Positions 1 to 8,095 of a DNA stretch of 37,993 nt are shown one piece after another. The stretch lies in the IMG/VR virus record IMGVR_UViG_3300020810_000295, positions 1 through 37,993 of that record; one strand, written 5' to 3'. Position numbers and translations under genes: made by a program. The notes under the pieces are model-generated. The model was not told the DNA's origin, did not search any database, and worked only from the letters and a program-made list of their open reading frames with translations. Each line of letters opens with the position of its first letter. Positions within the stretch are counted from its first letter, which is position 1. The stretch is from a virus.

Positions 1-115
1 ATAATATTGCCCATAGTTTACTTGTCTTTGCTTTGTTACTAACATATGTAAACACCTTTGAATGTGCTTTTCCTATTTTGTCTATTAAGCCTGGCTTTTT
101 ATTTTTTTTCGTCAT
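1..115 (-). CDS. 5' part of a small basic protein, cut by the window edge
   Basis: The first 38 codons of a minus-strand gene that continues beyond base 1. The start is an ATG at 115, with an AAGGA ribosome site a few bases upstream and only 6 bp after the clamp stop codon, so it is probably co-transcribed with the clamp gene. The visible part begins MTKKNKKPGLIDKIGKAH and is lysine-rich, followed by a mixed segment with aromatic residues. No known family is recognised. The close spacing and good ribosome site are the evidence that it is a gene. Confidence 0.55.
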   Translation of the reverse strand, partial: MTKKNKKPGLIDKIGKAHSKVFTYVSNKAKTSKLWAIL

Positions 116-121
116 TTATCC

Positions 122-853
122 TTACTTAGTTTGTGCTGGTAGAATATAGTCGTACTGACCTAAACCACTGTCAACACTTAATGCCATTGCACCTTGATCA
201 CTAATCTTCATAGTTACTTTACCATCAAGATTTAAAATAGCTTGTACTTGTGCTACAGGCCAACTCCAAGCATGTTTCAATTCACTGCCAACTCCGTGTT
301 GGAATACAAATGATCCTGCGTGTTGTGAAGCGTCACCAAAAGTAAACACTAAGTTATCATTTTCAGTCTTAACTGTAAATGTAGTTTCTTCTGAATGTGC
401 CGCACTTTGCAATTTCATTCTAGTAATTGAAGCCATTGTAGGCTCAATGGTTACGTCCCAACTTGCACCTTTAAACTTAACAGTTTTAAGTTTCTCATCA
501 ATAATTGCTTTATTCATAAAGCGATAATCGTTTTCAAAGTCACCTGCTTCGTTTTCAAAGTGTAAGTGTGTTGGCAAAGTTTCGCCGTCTTTTTCTCTAG
601 ACTCTACAGTAATCTTTGCTTGTTTTTGATACTCAGGATTCTTTAAGTGTAGTGCTAACTTGTCTAAGTTAGGCATACCAAAGGTTCCTTTAAATTCGTT
701 TACTGCCGCCTTTGTTGTAGCAGTTAAGATAACACTTCTATCTTCTGCCATTGATTCGATTGTCGTTGCGGCATCTTCACCAGTAACTTTTACTAAAGTT
801 AAAAATCCTAGTGAATGTGTATGAGCAACAACGTCTTGTAAGATATCTTTCAT
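122..853 (-). CDS. gp45: DNA polymerase sliding clamp (T4 gp45-like)
   Basis: A 243-residue protein with the length and character of T4-type sliding clamps (about 228 residues in T4). The family forms a trimeric ring on DNA that tethers the family B polymerase and, in T4, also activates late transcription through gp33/gp55. The N-terminus (MKDILQDVVAHTHSLGFL) and the acidic, beta-rich body fit phage clamps. A strong sigma70-type promoter lies directly upstream (881-909), inside the end of the epimerase gene, so the clamp has its own early promoter. The ribosome site (GGAG) is well placed. The polymerase and clamp-loader ATPase are also in the window; the small loader subunit gp62 is not seen. 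Confidence 0.9.
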   Translation of the reverse strand: MKDILQDVVAHTHSLGFLTLVKVTGEDAATTIESMAEDRSVILTATTKAAVNEFKGTFGMPNLDKLALHLKNPEYQKQAKITVESREKDGETLPTHLHFENEAGDFENDYRFMNKAIIDEKLKTVKFKGASWDVTIEPTMASITRMKLQSAAHSEETTFTVKTENDNLVFTFGDASQHAGSFVFQHGVGSELKHAWSWPVAQVQAILNLDGKVTMKISDQGAMALSVDSGLGQYDYILPAQTK

Positions 854-868
854 TTTAACATTTCTCCA

Positions 869-1636
869 TTAGTTATATACATTATATTTAGGTTTTTCTA
901 AAAAGTCAAGCTCTTTCTTGTCTTTTAAGAATTGTATTAGCTCAATTGTTGTTTTCCAACCCAAGCCTTGTAACACTGATATGTCAGCAACATTATCAGC
1001 TCTTTCATTGGGAGTATCCATTTTCATTTGTGGATTCATTCCAAATTCTTTTAAAATACTTTTTAGTGATTGGCTTTTGCCAGTTCCGATATCAATAACT
1101 CCTCTTACATCTTCGTTTTTGATTAATGTAAGTATTGCACTTACAATATCGGCAACATGAATAAAGTCTCTTTTATGATTAGTTACGTGTGGTACATCAT
1201 TGCGTATAATTCGAGGTATTAACATGTTTGGCCTAAGTTCTGAGTTGTTACTGTATATAGTTGTAAATCTCATGCCTAGACTTGATTGTGGTGCAATGCG
1301 TTCAACTGTATGTTTAGTTAATGCATACGGATTTCTATTAGGTTCTTTTGCAGTACTTGAACTAGCATACAGTATTCTAGTATTTTTAAAATGGTCAAAT
1401 AATCTTTTAGTTGCTAGTACGTTATGTTGAAAATACAAATCAGGTTCTTCTAAACTTCTTAGTATTCCGCTTTCGCCTGCAAGATGAATTACTAGATCAA
1501 CATCGAAGTCTAACGAACAGTCTAGTAAGTTATTACCGTCTTTTAAATCAATACCAATAACACGATGGTCTTTGGTTAGAGCAGTATACAACTCTGTTCC
1601 AACCATACCTTTATGTCCTGTTAGTAGTATCCTCAT
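869..1636 (-). CDS. NAD-dependent epimerase/dehydratase (extended SDR)
   Basis: A 255-residue extended short-chain dehydrogenase of the nucleotide-sugar epimerase/dehydratase type. It has the N-terminal dinucleotide-binding glycine motif (G7-x-x-G10-x-x-G13), the serine run at 92-94 and the catalytic Y104-x-x-x-K108 pair. The family acts on NDP-sugars, for example in making lipopolysaccharide precursors; the substrate cannot be read from the sequence. At 255 residues it is shorter than typical 310-350-residue bacterial members, so the C-terminal substrate-binding lobe is reduced. Its start overlaps the stop of the DexA-like gene by 4 bp (translational coupling). Its 3' end carries the clamp promoter. 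Confidence 0.85.
   Translation of the reverse strand: MRILLTGHKGMVGTELYTALTKDHRVIGIDLKDGNNLLDCSLDFDVDLVIHLAGESGILRSLEEPDLYFQHNVLATKRLFDHFKNTRILYASSSTAKEPNRNPYALTKHTVERIAPQSSLGMRFTTIYSNNSELRPNMLIPRIIRNDVPHVTNHKRDFIHVADIVSAILTLIKNEDVRGVIDIGTGKSQSLKSILKEFGMNPQMKMDTPNERADNVADISVLQGLGWKTTIELIQFLKDKKELDFLEKPKYNVYN
881..909 (-). promoter_or_regulatory. sigma70-type promoter of the clamp gene
   Basis: Read on the minus strand: -35 TTGACT (909-904), 17-bp spacer, -10 TATAAT (886-881), 11 of 12 consensus bases. The expected start is near 874, giving a leader of about 20 nt that contains the GGAG ribosome site of the clamp gene. The -10 and following bases (TATAATGTATATAAC) recur at the 5913-5941 promoter. 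Confidence 0.8.
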
Positions 1637-2178
1637 CGAGATTTAACTCCAAAGTGTTTATAGGTTGATTGTACACACTTAGCTTGATAGTAACAGTCTG
1701 CTAATGCATTATGTAATTCTTCTTGTATTGCTTTACGAGGATCTGTAGGCATCATAGCAAACAATGTTCTACTGTCTCTAATCTGCCAAAAGTTCCATGG
1801 ACACGGCTTACCAACGCCTTTGTATAAGTTTTGTAAAATAGCATAATCAAACAATGGACCTTGACACCAAAGTTGATCTACTCCTACACAAAATTTATTA
1901 ATTGCTTTTGTAAGTTGCTCCATGTTCACACGATCTTTGTGTTCACCAAATGCTTCTTCTCTAATCTTAGGATCTTGTTTACCCCACCATTCAAGTGTAT
2001 TGTCATCTATTGTACGATGATACTTTTCACTTTGTTCTTCAATGTCGCAACGTAGATACAATCCTGAGTGCGGATCTTCATCTGTATACGGGTCGAATTT
2101 AATAGCACCGAGTGTTATGATAACACTATCTGGCTCAACGCCAAGTGTTTCTAAATCTATCATTCCATGTACAGCCAT
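1633..2178 (-). CDS. DEDDh 3'-5' exonuclease (T4 DexA-like)
   Basis: A 181-residue exonuclease of the DnaQ/DexA group. The four acidic residues and histidine of the DEDDh class are visible: D8 and E10 in the DLET motif, D111 in FDYAI, and H156 and D161 in HNALAD. T4 DexA degrades DNA from 3' ends, and related proteins act on RNA, so the substrate is open. The length suggests a single catalytic domain with no extra module. It lies two bases after the small membrane protein gene downstream of gp43 and overlaps the epimerase start, so it is part of the replication operon. Confidence 0.85.
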   Translation of the reverse strand: MAVHGMIDLETLGVEPDSVIITLGAIKFDPYTDEDPHSGLYLRCDIEEQSEKYHRTIDDNTLEWWGKQDPKIREEAFGEHKDRVNMEQLTKAINKFCVGVDQLWCQGPLFDYAILQNLYKGVGKPCPWNFWQIRDSRTLFAMMPTDPRKAIQEELHNALADCYYQAKCVQSTYKHFGVKSR

Positions 2179-2179
2179 A

Positions 2180-2305
2180 TTAAATTACCTTCACTAAAAT
2201 TACTATTTGAAGTATTAGCACAGCAATTGGAACAACAGTTCTAATTAGTTCCATAGTGTGATTATACTCGTCAAGTTTTCTTTCAAGTTTATTTCTTCTT
2301 GCCAT
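2180..2305 (-). CDS. 41-residue single-pass membrane protein
   Basis: The start is an ATG at 2305 with a GAAAGG ribosome site 6-7 bp upstream. A longer reading begins inside the polymerase gene and has no such site. The protein starts MARRNKLERKLDEYNHTMEL: a basic, helical N-terminal part, then one hydrophobic segment (about residues 22-40) reaching the C-terminus. That fits a tail-anchored inner-membrane peptide with the basic end in the cytoplasm. No family is recognised. It lies between gp43 and the exonuclease with almost no spacing. Confidence 0.65.
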   Translation of the reverse strand: MARRNKLERKLDEYNHTMELIRTVVPIAVLILQIVILVKVI

Positions 2306-2315
2306 AATCGCCTTT

Positions 2316-4985
2316 CTATTCTCCGAAATCAAACAAACTATTAAATGTATTGTTCTGTAATGTGCTTGAAATATCATAGTCTAGCACACCGATCAAATTA
2401 CCTAGTTTGTTGTCAATAATTGTTGATTCCATTGCATCATCATCAAACGGAAGTTCTTTAAACCAATCTGGAATACGTAGTTCGTCTGTTGGATATGCAA
2501 CACTTGTGTAGCCTAGTGGGTTCTGTTTTAGTTTACAAACAATAACTTTCATACCGTCTACAATCTCTTGCGAGTATTTGTCACCGTTCATACGCTTTAG
2601 TGTGTTCCAGTTAATACTTGCACGAACATGTCCGGGCATAGTTGCTTTGCCTTGCTTTGCTTCTTTACGTTGATACTCGCCAATTTTGTTTGCACGTTTA
2701 GGTGAACCTTTTTCAAAACCAGGACGTAGTTTAAATGCAGTACGGAAGTCTGTAATCTTTGCAAGTATTTCAGCTTCTGTCTTATCTGTAAGTACCATAA
2801 GCAATAGTTCACTTAAAAACTCTTGCATAAACACAGGTGTATCTGATCGTTTAAGATCAAGACCCATTGCTTTTACTTTACCTAGTTTACCGTTGACGTC
2901 CATGCGTTCGCCTTCGTTATCATAAATTAAAGCCGCATAACGTTTCTTAGTAATAAACAAACCTGACTCAGCAACAATTTCTCTACCTGCCGCAATAACA
3001 TCTGATCTGCTCTTTGGACAATGAAATGCTTCTTGCATAAACTTTGGAAATGTTTCATTCGCCGCTTCACATACTTGATCATATAATGTAATAACACTAT
3101 CTTTTGTCCAAGGAATTTTTCCAGCATCAATATCTGCTTTTAGTACAGGGTGGGCACTAAAGTAAACAGAATCAGTATCACCATAGATAATACTATCACC
3201 TACATGATCATATGTGCCTGTAATAACTTTATTAACTTCTGCACTCATATGTTTTGCGATAGCTCTACCTGTTAGTGTTGTTGATTGACCAATCCGCGGA
3301 TCAAAGAATCTACAACCAGGATTAAGAATTGCACCATACAAACTGTTCAAGTTAATCTTCTTAACCAACTGTCGTTTATCCCAAAACTCAACTTCAATTC
3401 TGTTTCCAGCATCAATAGCTTTGCCTTTTTGTTTTTGTAAATCTTTACGTTCACTATACCAACGTTTAAGAAGTCCTGGAATAACACCGTCAAATTCATT
3501 AGTTAAGATAGTTCCGTTAGCAGTTAGCATCCATGGCTTGTGTGAATCAAATATTAGTTTGTATATCTCAGCACCACTAAGAATTTCACTTTCACCGTTT
3601 TCAAAGTCAACAGTAATACTAATGTCTTTCTTCTTCTCCATAACTGCTTCGTATTCAATAGTACCAAAGCGGCCTTCCCAAGCACCTGCAAATGACTTCT
3701 TCTGAAGTGTCATTGCATCTTCAACCATTGCATCAGTTAGCTCAGGACGTAATTGTCCTATAACTGTTGCAGGATCCATATTTAATGCTCTAATAACAGA
3801 CGGATATAGTGAATTCAAATCCATTGAACCAATCCACTTGTGTACACCTTTTTTAGGAAATGCTACATAAGCACCTGCCGCAGGATCACTGCCAGGCTCA
3901 CGTTTTACTCTGTTAGGAACTTGCAAGCCTCTGTGATGTGCTTCGTTGATAATTGCTTGTTCTGTAACTGCAACTGCACCCATAGTGGTCTGTAGTAACA
4001 CCGTGTTACTATGTGCAAGTTCGTTACTAAGATCAATAAACTTTAGTTTTTTGTCCAGCTTGTCCAGTAGTGCAACGTCTTGTCTGTTGTACTCAATGAA
4101 CGTTCTGAAGTCATTGTTATAAAGTTGATCGAGCGTACCTTCGTACACAGTTTTGTTTTCGCCGATCTCAAGTTCGCCAATAGCGTCGAGTCGATATGTG
4201 TGTCTTTCTTCATATGTGTATTTACGATATAATTCCAAACTATCTAAATGCACTCTGCCTATTAGGTCATAGGTTTCAGCTTTACGTCCGTACTTTTCAT
4301 ATTCACGTTTCTTAGGAAGTTGTTTCCATAAACAAAAACGTCTTGTATCATCTTTACTTAAAACTCTTTTTACACGATTTACAGTATATGGAATATCATA
4401 ACCTTCACTGTTCCAACCTGTAAGTATATCACTGTCTTGTATAATATCAAGAAACGCTTCTAACATGTCGCCTTCTTTTTCATACAAGTATGTGTTTGGA
4501 AAATCTTTTACTTCTTCTTTTGCTTGTTCCATTGATAAGCCTTTAGGAGGCATAGCAAATGTAACTAGACTATCTAACCATTGTAAGTGTACAGTAATAG
4601 CAGTAATAGGCATAAACGGATCACTAGGATCAGCAAAGCCACGTTCTGGATCAAAGTCTGTCTCAATATCAAAAAAGCAAACATTCAACTTAGGTGAATC
4701 TACATTTAAATAGTTTTCACTCAAACATTGGAAGATTGGATTAATATCACTTTCAAACAATTCTTTGTTTGCGTTAATGGCTAGTTCTTTACGAAACTGT
4801 TTTGTGTTTTTAGCAACAATTCTGCTTAACGGATCGCCGTAAATACTTTTGTACTTACCACGTTGATCTTTATAATAAAATGTGTATTTGATTGGGTATT
4901 CTGTGTAAGAACGCTTACCATCTTTTCGTTCGACTACTCTGATCACATCCTGATCACGATCAAACTGTGCGTCTACATAACTCAT
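2316..4985 (-). CDS. gp43: Family B replicative DNA polymerase (T4 gp43-like)
   Basis: An 889-residue polymerase, close to T4 gp43 (898). The 3'-5' proofreading domain is intact: Exo I D106/E108 (FFDIETDF), Exo II D197 (WNSEGYDIPY), Exo III D303 (YNRQD). The polymerase motifs are also complete: motif A D389 in SMDLNSLYPS, motif B KINLNSLYGA (about 543-552), motif C YGDTDS (601-606), and a later KKRY. The C-terminal tail (FNSLFDFGE) looks like the short clamp-binding peptide of T4-type polymerases. The start has a good ribosome site (AAGGAG). No promoter sits directly upstream; the nearest strong one is inside the HAD gene at 5310-5338. Confidence 0.97.
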   Translation of the reverse strand: MSYVDAQFDRDQDVIRVVERKDGKRSYTEYPIKYTFYYKDQRGKYKSIYGDPLSRIVAKNTKQFRKELAINANKELFESDINPIFQCLSENYLNVDSPKLNVCFFDIETDFDPERGFADPSDPFMPITAITVHLQWLDSLVTFAMPPKGLSMEQAKEEVKDFPNTYLYEKEGDMLEAFLDIIQDSDILTGWNSEGYDIPYTVNRVKRVLSKDDTRRFCLWKQLPKKREYEKYGRKAETYDLIGRVHLDSLELYRKYTYEERHTYRLDAIGELEIGENKTVYEGTLDQLYNNDFRTFIEYNRQDVALLDKLDKKLKFIDLSNELAHSNTVLLQTTMGAVAVTEQAIINEAHHRGLQVPNRVKREPGSDPAAGAYVAFPKKGVHKWIGSMDLNSLYPSVIRALNMDPATVIGQLRPELTDAMVEDAMTLQKKSFAGAWEGRFGTIEYEAVMEKKKDISITVDFENGESEILSGAEIYKLIFDSHKPWMLTANGTILTNEFDGVIPGLLKRWYSERKDLQKQKGKAIDAGNRIEVEFWDKRQLVKKINLNSLYGAILNPGCRFFDPRIGQSTTLTGRAIAKHMSAEVNKVITGTYDHVGDSIIYGDTDSVYFSAHPVLKADIDAGKIPWTKDSVITLYDQVCEAANETFPKFMQEAFHCPKSRSDVIAAGREIVAESGLFITKKRYAALIYDNEGERMDVNGKLGKVKAMGLDLKRSDTPVFMQEFLSELLLMVLTDKTEAEILAKITDFRTAFKLRPGFEKGSPKRANKIGEYQRKEAKQGKATMPGHVRASINWNTLKRMNGDKYSQEIVDGMKVIVCKLKQNPLGYTSVAYPTDELRIPDWFKELPFDDDAMESTIIDNKLGNLIGVLDYDISSTLQNNTFNSLFDFGE

Positions 4986-5036
4986 ATTTTAACTCCTTGT
5001 ATGTCACTTGGGGCTGACAAAAACCAATAAGGTCGC

Positions 5037-5351
5037 TTATGGCCGACTTTTACCTTCATTCTTAAAATATTCATTCGCCTCTCTTGCCTTGTCATCTATC
5101 CAAATATCATAGTGTGGCTTTCTAAAACTTAGTGTTGTGTATAGTACACCCCACTCCGCAAACTGGTCTTTAGTAAGCTCACTCCAATCTTTGCCTGTGC
5201 TACCGCCTCTAGCAGTCCAATAATGTATTTCATTGCCTTCATTATACAACTTATTAAAGTGTTGTATACGTTGAACATCTGGTTTACTAAATTCGTACTC
5301 ACTGTTATTATTATAACAGATAGTTCCGTCTATGTCAACCATATATTTCAT
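5037..5351 (-). CDS. Small HAD-like phosphatase
   Basis: A 104-residue HAD-type protein. The start chosen is the ATG at 5351 (MKYMVDIDGTICYNN), which overlaps the previous stop as ATGA. A longer reading from 5405 lies inside the upstream gene. Motif I is D6-x-D8-G-T, motif II is a threonine in HYWTARGG, and a late acidic motif is WIDDKA. Such short HAD proteins resemble polynucleotide-kinase-type 3'-phosphatase or nucleotidase domains; the substrate is unknown. The codons of motif I contain a perfect sigma70-type promoter that may drive gp43 downstream. Confidence 0.75.
   Translation of the reverse strand: MKYMVDIDGTICYNNNSEYEFSKPDVQRIQHFNKLYNEGNEIHYWTARGGSTGKDWSELTKDQFAEWGVLYTTLSFRKPHYDIWIDDKAREANEYFKNEGKSRP
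5310..5338 (-). promoter_or_regulatory. Perfect sigma70-type promoter inside the HAD gene
   Basis: Minus strand: -35 TTGACA (5338-5333), 17 bp, -10 TATAAT (5315-5310), 12 of 12 consensus bases. It lies entirely within codons for MVDIDGTICYNN of the HAD protein. A transcript would start near 5303 and reach gp43 after about 320 nt. Confidence 0.7.
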
Positions 5352-5626
5352 ATTACGAACAACTGTATTAATGCCCAAAGGTTCATTGCTGAGAACCAAG
5401 AACAAAGTATAATTACAAATGCCGCTTGTCTAATAACTGCACTAACAATGCCCAAAATACTTCCAATCAAATATAATGGCACAAATATTGTTGTTGCAGG
5501 GTCTAATATAGTAAAGCTCAATATTGCACTTGCTGTGATTAAGAACAATGCCTCAATCATTTCGCAATAGAATGCAACAGGACTTAGCCTATAACTTGTT
5601 TTAAAGAAATTGGTTACTCTATTCAA
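5348..5626 (-). CDS. Hydrophobic membrane protein with TTG start
   Basis: A 92-residue protein with two to three hydrophobic segments (around IEALFLITASAILSF, TTIFVPLYLIGSILGIV and AFVIILCSWFSAMNLWAL), expected in the inner membrane. I place the start at the TTG at 5626 because AAGGA lies 8 bp upstream; an earlier TTG at 5656 has no ribosome site and lies inside the dsbA-like gene. The start overlaps the stop of that gene (5628-5630), and its own stop overlaps the ATG of the HAD gene, so the three genes are translationally coupled. No family recognised. Confidence 0.6.
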   Translation of the reverse strand: MNRVTNFFKTSYRLSPVAFYCEMIEALFLITASAILSFTILDPATTIFVPLYLIGSILGIVSAVIRQAAFVIILCSWFSAMNLWALIQLFVI

Positions 5627-5627
5627 A

Positions 5628-5888
5628 CTACTTGTCCTTGCCAACTGTAACAACAAGTGTTTCTAGATCATCAAATTCATCAGCAACTTTATGCCATTCA
5701 CCTTTTTGGGCAATCTTAATTGCTTTATTAATAAGGCTTGGTTTAATATCTAGTTCTTCTGCTACTGCTTTTACAGTATCTTTAAGACCTGTAGTTAAGT
5801 CTTCTACTTCTTGGAGTACTGTAACTCCTTCGTTAACCAATCTTTCTAGTTTGGCTTTTTCTTCTACGCCGTATGTTCGATCGCTCAT
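5628..5888 (-). CDS. DsbA-like dsDNA-binding protein
   Basis: An 86-residue charged, largely helical protein. Size, charge pattern and genome setting resemble T4 DsbA (89 residues), a double-stranded DNA-binding protein linked to late transcription; the match is by overall character and I am not sure of it. The N-terminus MSDRTYGVEEKAKLERLVNE suggests a coiled coil, and the middle (AEELDIKPSLINKAIKIAQK) could be a helix-turn-helix-like DNA-contacting part. It is the first gene after a perfect sigma70-type promoter and has a strong AAGGAG ribosome site, so high early expression is expected. Confidence 0.55.
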   Translation of the reverse strand: MSDRTYGVEEKAKLERLVNEGVTVLQEVEDLTTGLKDTVKAVAEELDIKPSLINKAIKIAQKGEWHKVADEFDDLETLVVTVGKDK

Positions 5889-5912
5889 GTTATCTCCTTA
5901 ATTGTTATATAC

Positions 5913-5941
5913 ATTATACACGAACTGTAAGTGCTTGTCAA
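5913..5941 (-). promoter_or_regulatory. Perfect sigma70-type promoter of the dsbA-like operon
   Basis: Minus strand: -35 TTGACA (5941-5936), 17 bp, -10 TATAAT (5918-5913), 12 of 12. It lies between the oxygenase stop and the dsbA-like start. The bases from the -10 on (TATAATGTATATAAC) are the same as in the clamp promoter. The expected leader is about 18 nt and includes AAGGAG. Confidence 0.85.
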
Positions 5942-5947
5942 CAACTA

Positions 5948-6487
5948 TTATTCAGCTTGTGTACGATGAATTGTTAAATTACCTGCTATTACTATTCGCT
6001 CTTTGTCGTTCTTCTGTGGGGGTACTTCGTGTGTTACCCAACCTGGGAATACTGCTATAAGTCCGGGATTTGGAAATATAGCATTACCACTTGTTGGAAA
6101 TACTAAAGGTGCATCATCTGGAGTTGCATCAACATAGTATACAAAACTCCAAATAGCAGGATGATGTGCATGTGGTTTACAGCTATCGCCTTTGGAATAT
6201 ACTGCACCCCAACAATCTGTTACTTCATACTTACCACCAACTAAATGTTCAAGACCATTTTGTACAACATCAATAGCAAAGTTAATAATCTTTTTAAAGT
6301 CAGGATCTCTAAACATTGTCCATTCTGTCATATTTGCTTGAACATTTGTTTTTCTAAATTGGCAATCCCCTCTAGCTCTAATTTTTTCAGCTAGTATTGG
6401 ATTGAGTGTCTCGGCATCTTCATATACGTGAGTATAGATGTCAGCAGATTCTTTAAACTCTAATTTTTGCACGTTTGGTATGAACAT
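5948..6487 (-). CDS. 2OG-Fe(II) oxygenase, first of two
   Basis: A 179-residue double-stranded beta-helix oxygenase. The metal and 2-oxoglutarate ligands can be placed: H106 and H108 in KPHAHHP, distal H153 in GWVTHEVPP, and R164 in KERIVIAGN. The first motif reads H-x-H rather than the usual H-x-D, with another histidine at 109, as in some phage oxygenases of the 2OG-FeII_5 kind. The substrate (protein, nucleic acid or small molecule) is unknown. The ATG lies exactly 5 nt after a perfect T4 late promoter and no ribosome site is seen, so translation may be leaderless. Confidence 0.8.
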   Translation of the reverse strand: MFIPNVQKLEFKESADIYTHVYEDAETLNPILAEKIRARGDCQFRKTNVQANMTEWTMFRDPDFKKIINFAIDVVQNGLEHLVGGKYEVTDCWGAVYSKGDSCKPHAHHPAIWSFVYYVDATPDDAPLVFPTSGNAIFPNPGLIAVFPGWVTHEVPPQKNDKERIVIAGNLTIHRTQAE

Positions 6488-6492
6488 GCAAT

Positions 6493-6500
6493 TATTTATA
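6493..6500 (-). promoter_or_regulatory. Late promoter TATAAATA, 5 nt from the ATG
   Basis: TATAAATA on the minus strand equals the T4 late consensus. Five bases (ATTGC) separate it from the ATG at 6487. In T4 late promoters transcription starts about 6 nt after the octamer, which would be the A of this ATG. Confidence 0.75.
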
Positions 6501-6520
6501 TAGGGGTGTTTAATGTATTG

Positions 6521-7405
6521 TTATTGCTGGTTCTGTCCAGCTTCAGCTTGTTTCATAAGTGCTTTGAACTTACCAAACAGTTGAGGATTAGACATCATAC
6601 TTTGAATAGCAGTTGCATATGGAGCAATCGCTTTAATAATATTTGGCGGTAATGTTTCACCTGATGATATTTTATCTAAGCCTTTTGCAACTTGGGCACC
6701 ACTTGCTTTACCACCAACAACACCTTTTAATGCTGTTGCTTTTTGTGCAACCTGTTGTGTTTGTTTGTTATCGTCGCCTTTTGCTAAGCCAGTAACTTTG
6801 CCAATTACGCCGCCTTGTTCTGCACCAGCTCTTTTGATATCATCTCTACTAGCACCTGTGGCATTCGCCGCAAAATCTACTGCCTTGTCTGCTACTTTAC
6901 CTGCAACTTTTTTAACAATGCCTGCACCTGGTGCTTCTTTTACAAATTTGTTTTTAGCTTTATTAAATCCCTTCCATCCTGTTTCGGGCTTTAATTTAAC
7001 TGCACCGTCACTCCAATCTGATCCAGTCCATGTCCAAGTTACAGTACCATCGTTGTATGCACTACCTGGTTTTAAATCATCTATTGTTTTAGGTTGTTTT
7101 TGAGTTTGTGCTTTAGGATCTGGTGTCGGTGTTGGTGTTGGTTTTGCTTTAGTCTTTGTGTCTTTTTTAGAAGTGTCGCCTTTAGCAATCCAATCATCAG
7201 TTTCTTTATCGTCAATGCCACCGCCGGGTGCGATTGGTTCTTTACTGCCGTGTGCGCCACCAAACTTTTTTGAAAATGCTTTATTTAGATTACTAAGACC
7301 TGTACCTAAACGATTGTTGCGAACTAAATCATCTACTTTACCAAGCGATGCTTTAGTGTTTAACCAACCTCCTGGAGGTGCTTCTACAAGATCTTCAACT
7401 TTCAT
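6521..7405 (-). CDS. Predicted head protein with capsid-targeting N-terminus
   Basis: A 294-residue protein of unknown function. It begins MKVEDLVEAPPGG, where LVE/A fits the (L/I)-x-E cleavage site of T4-type prohead proteases. A Thr/Pro-rich linker (about residues 88-98, repeated TP) separates a basic N-terminal region from a segment rich in W and G (TVTWTWTGSDWSDG) and a helical Ala/Lys/Gly-rich C-terminal half. Composition and setting suggest an internal head or scaffold-like protein. It is the last gene of the 12661-6521 cluster. Its start follows AAAGG, and the preceding gene stops just upstream. Confidence 0.6.
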   Translation of the reverse strand: MKVEDLVEAPPGGWLNTKASLGKVDDLVRNNRLGTGLSNLNKAFSKKFGGAHGSKEPIAPGGGIDDKETDDWIAKGDTSKKDTKTKAKPTPTPTPDPKAQTQKQPKTIDDLKPGSAYNDGTVTWTWTGSDWSDGAVKLKPETGWKGFNKAKNKFVKEAPGAGIVKKVAGKVADKAVDFAANATGASRDDIKRAGAEQGGVIGKVTGLAKGDDNKQTQQVAQKATALKGVVGGKASGAQVAKGLDKISSGETLPPNIIKAIAPYATAIQSMMSNPQLFGKFKALMKQAEAGQNQQ

Positions 7406-7408
7406 TGA

Positions 7409-8068
7409 CTAAGCCTTTACGCAATTATCAACGGTCTTGCCGCCTTTTTTCTTAGTACCCATACGCTTGTAGCCTTTCCAGCATACTTTGCCGTCAACGC
7501 CTTTTTGTTTTTCTTCGTCAAGTGTAGTGTAACTAGGCTTGCCACAATCTTTACATTTACTATTTGCTACTTTTTCGTTTAGCATATTAGCTAATGTGTT
7601 TTTGTATGATTCGTTTTTCTTTTTGTCTGCTTTAGAAGCGTGTACTGCTTTACGCTGTGCATCGTTCTTGTACTTGCCTTCATTCTTTTGATTTTCTTTG
7701 TAGCAATCGCAATGTTCGCAATCAGGTCCGCATTTACATTCTGTTACAGGCTTTCCGCAACATGCTTCTGGACACATTTTTTCTTTAGCTTCGTTAGCTG
7801 TAGATTCTGCTACTTCGTCAAACTTCATTTGGTAGTCTAAGTGATGGTAAACACTACCTAAATAATCTGCTGATTTAGTAATTTTAGCTTGTACCCAACC
7901 TTCTAAGCCTGCTGACTCGTCAACACCTTTAAGCATTTCGTGTAGTTTGATACTGTATTTTGCAATTTTGTATAGTTCAGCTCTAGCCATTTGTACTTCA
8001 TGGTCTGACTCAGCTTTGTAAGCCATGTCTGCTAAACCTTCTTTTAGTTGTTTTTTATTCATATCCAT
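7409..8068 (-). CDS. Predicted head protein with Cys-rich centre and CWKGY tail
   Basis: A 219-residue protein; I use the ATG at 8068, next to a GTG at 8071 and before another ATG at 8062. The N-terminus (MDMNKKQLKEGLADM) contains LKE/G, a possible prohead-protease site. A helical region follows, then a dense cysteine/histidine cluster (CPEACCGKPVTECKCG, CEHCDCY) that could bind metal, and a C-terminal module CKDCGKP...VCWKGYKRMGTKKKGG...NCV. That type of tail recurs at the ends of proteins in marine T4-like phages as I recall them. A late promoter (8088-8095) lies 20 bp upstream, so virion association is likely. Confidence 0.6.
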   Translation of the reverse strand: MDMNKKQLKEGLADMAYKAESDHEVQMARAELYKIAKYSIKLHEMLKGVDESAGLEGWVQAKITKSADYLGSVYHHLDYQMKFDEVAESTANEAKEKMCPEACCGKPVTECKCGPDCEHCDCYKENQKNEGKYKNDAQRKAVHASKADKKKNESYKNTLANMLNEKVANSKCKDCGKPSYTTLDEEKQKGVDGKVCWKGYKRMGTKKKGGKTVDNCVKA

Positions 8069-8087
8069 CACTTTATCTCTCTAATAG

Positions 8088-8095
8088 TATTTATC
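8088..8095 (-). promoter_or_regulatory. Late promoter GATAAATA
   Basis: GATAAATA on the minus strand, 19 bp before the start of the 7409-8068 gene. The TAA stop of the 8091-8321 gene lies within it. A GAGAG ribosome-site-like stretch follows. Confidence 0.65.

Noticed and set aside
5037-5405. Longer HAD protein starting at 5405
   Set aside because: The extra residues lie inside the upstream membrane-protein gene; the ATG at 5351 overlaps its stop as ATGA and starts directly at the HAD motif.
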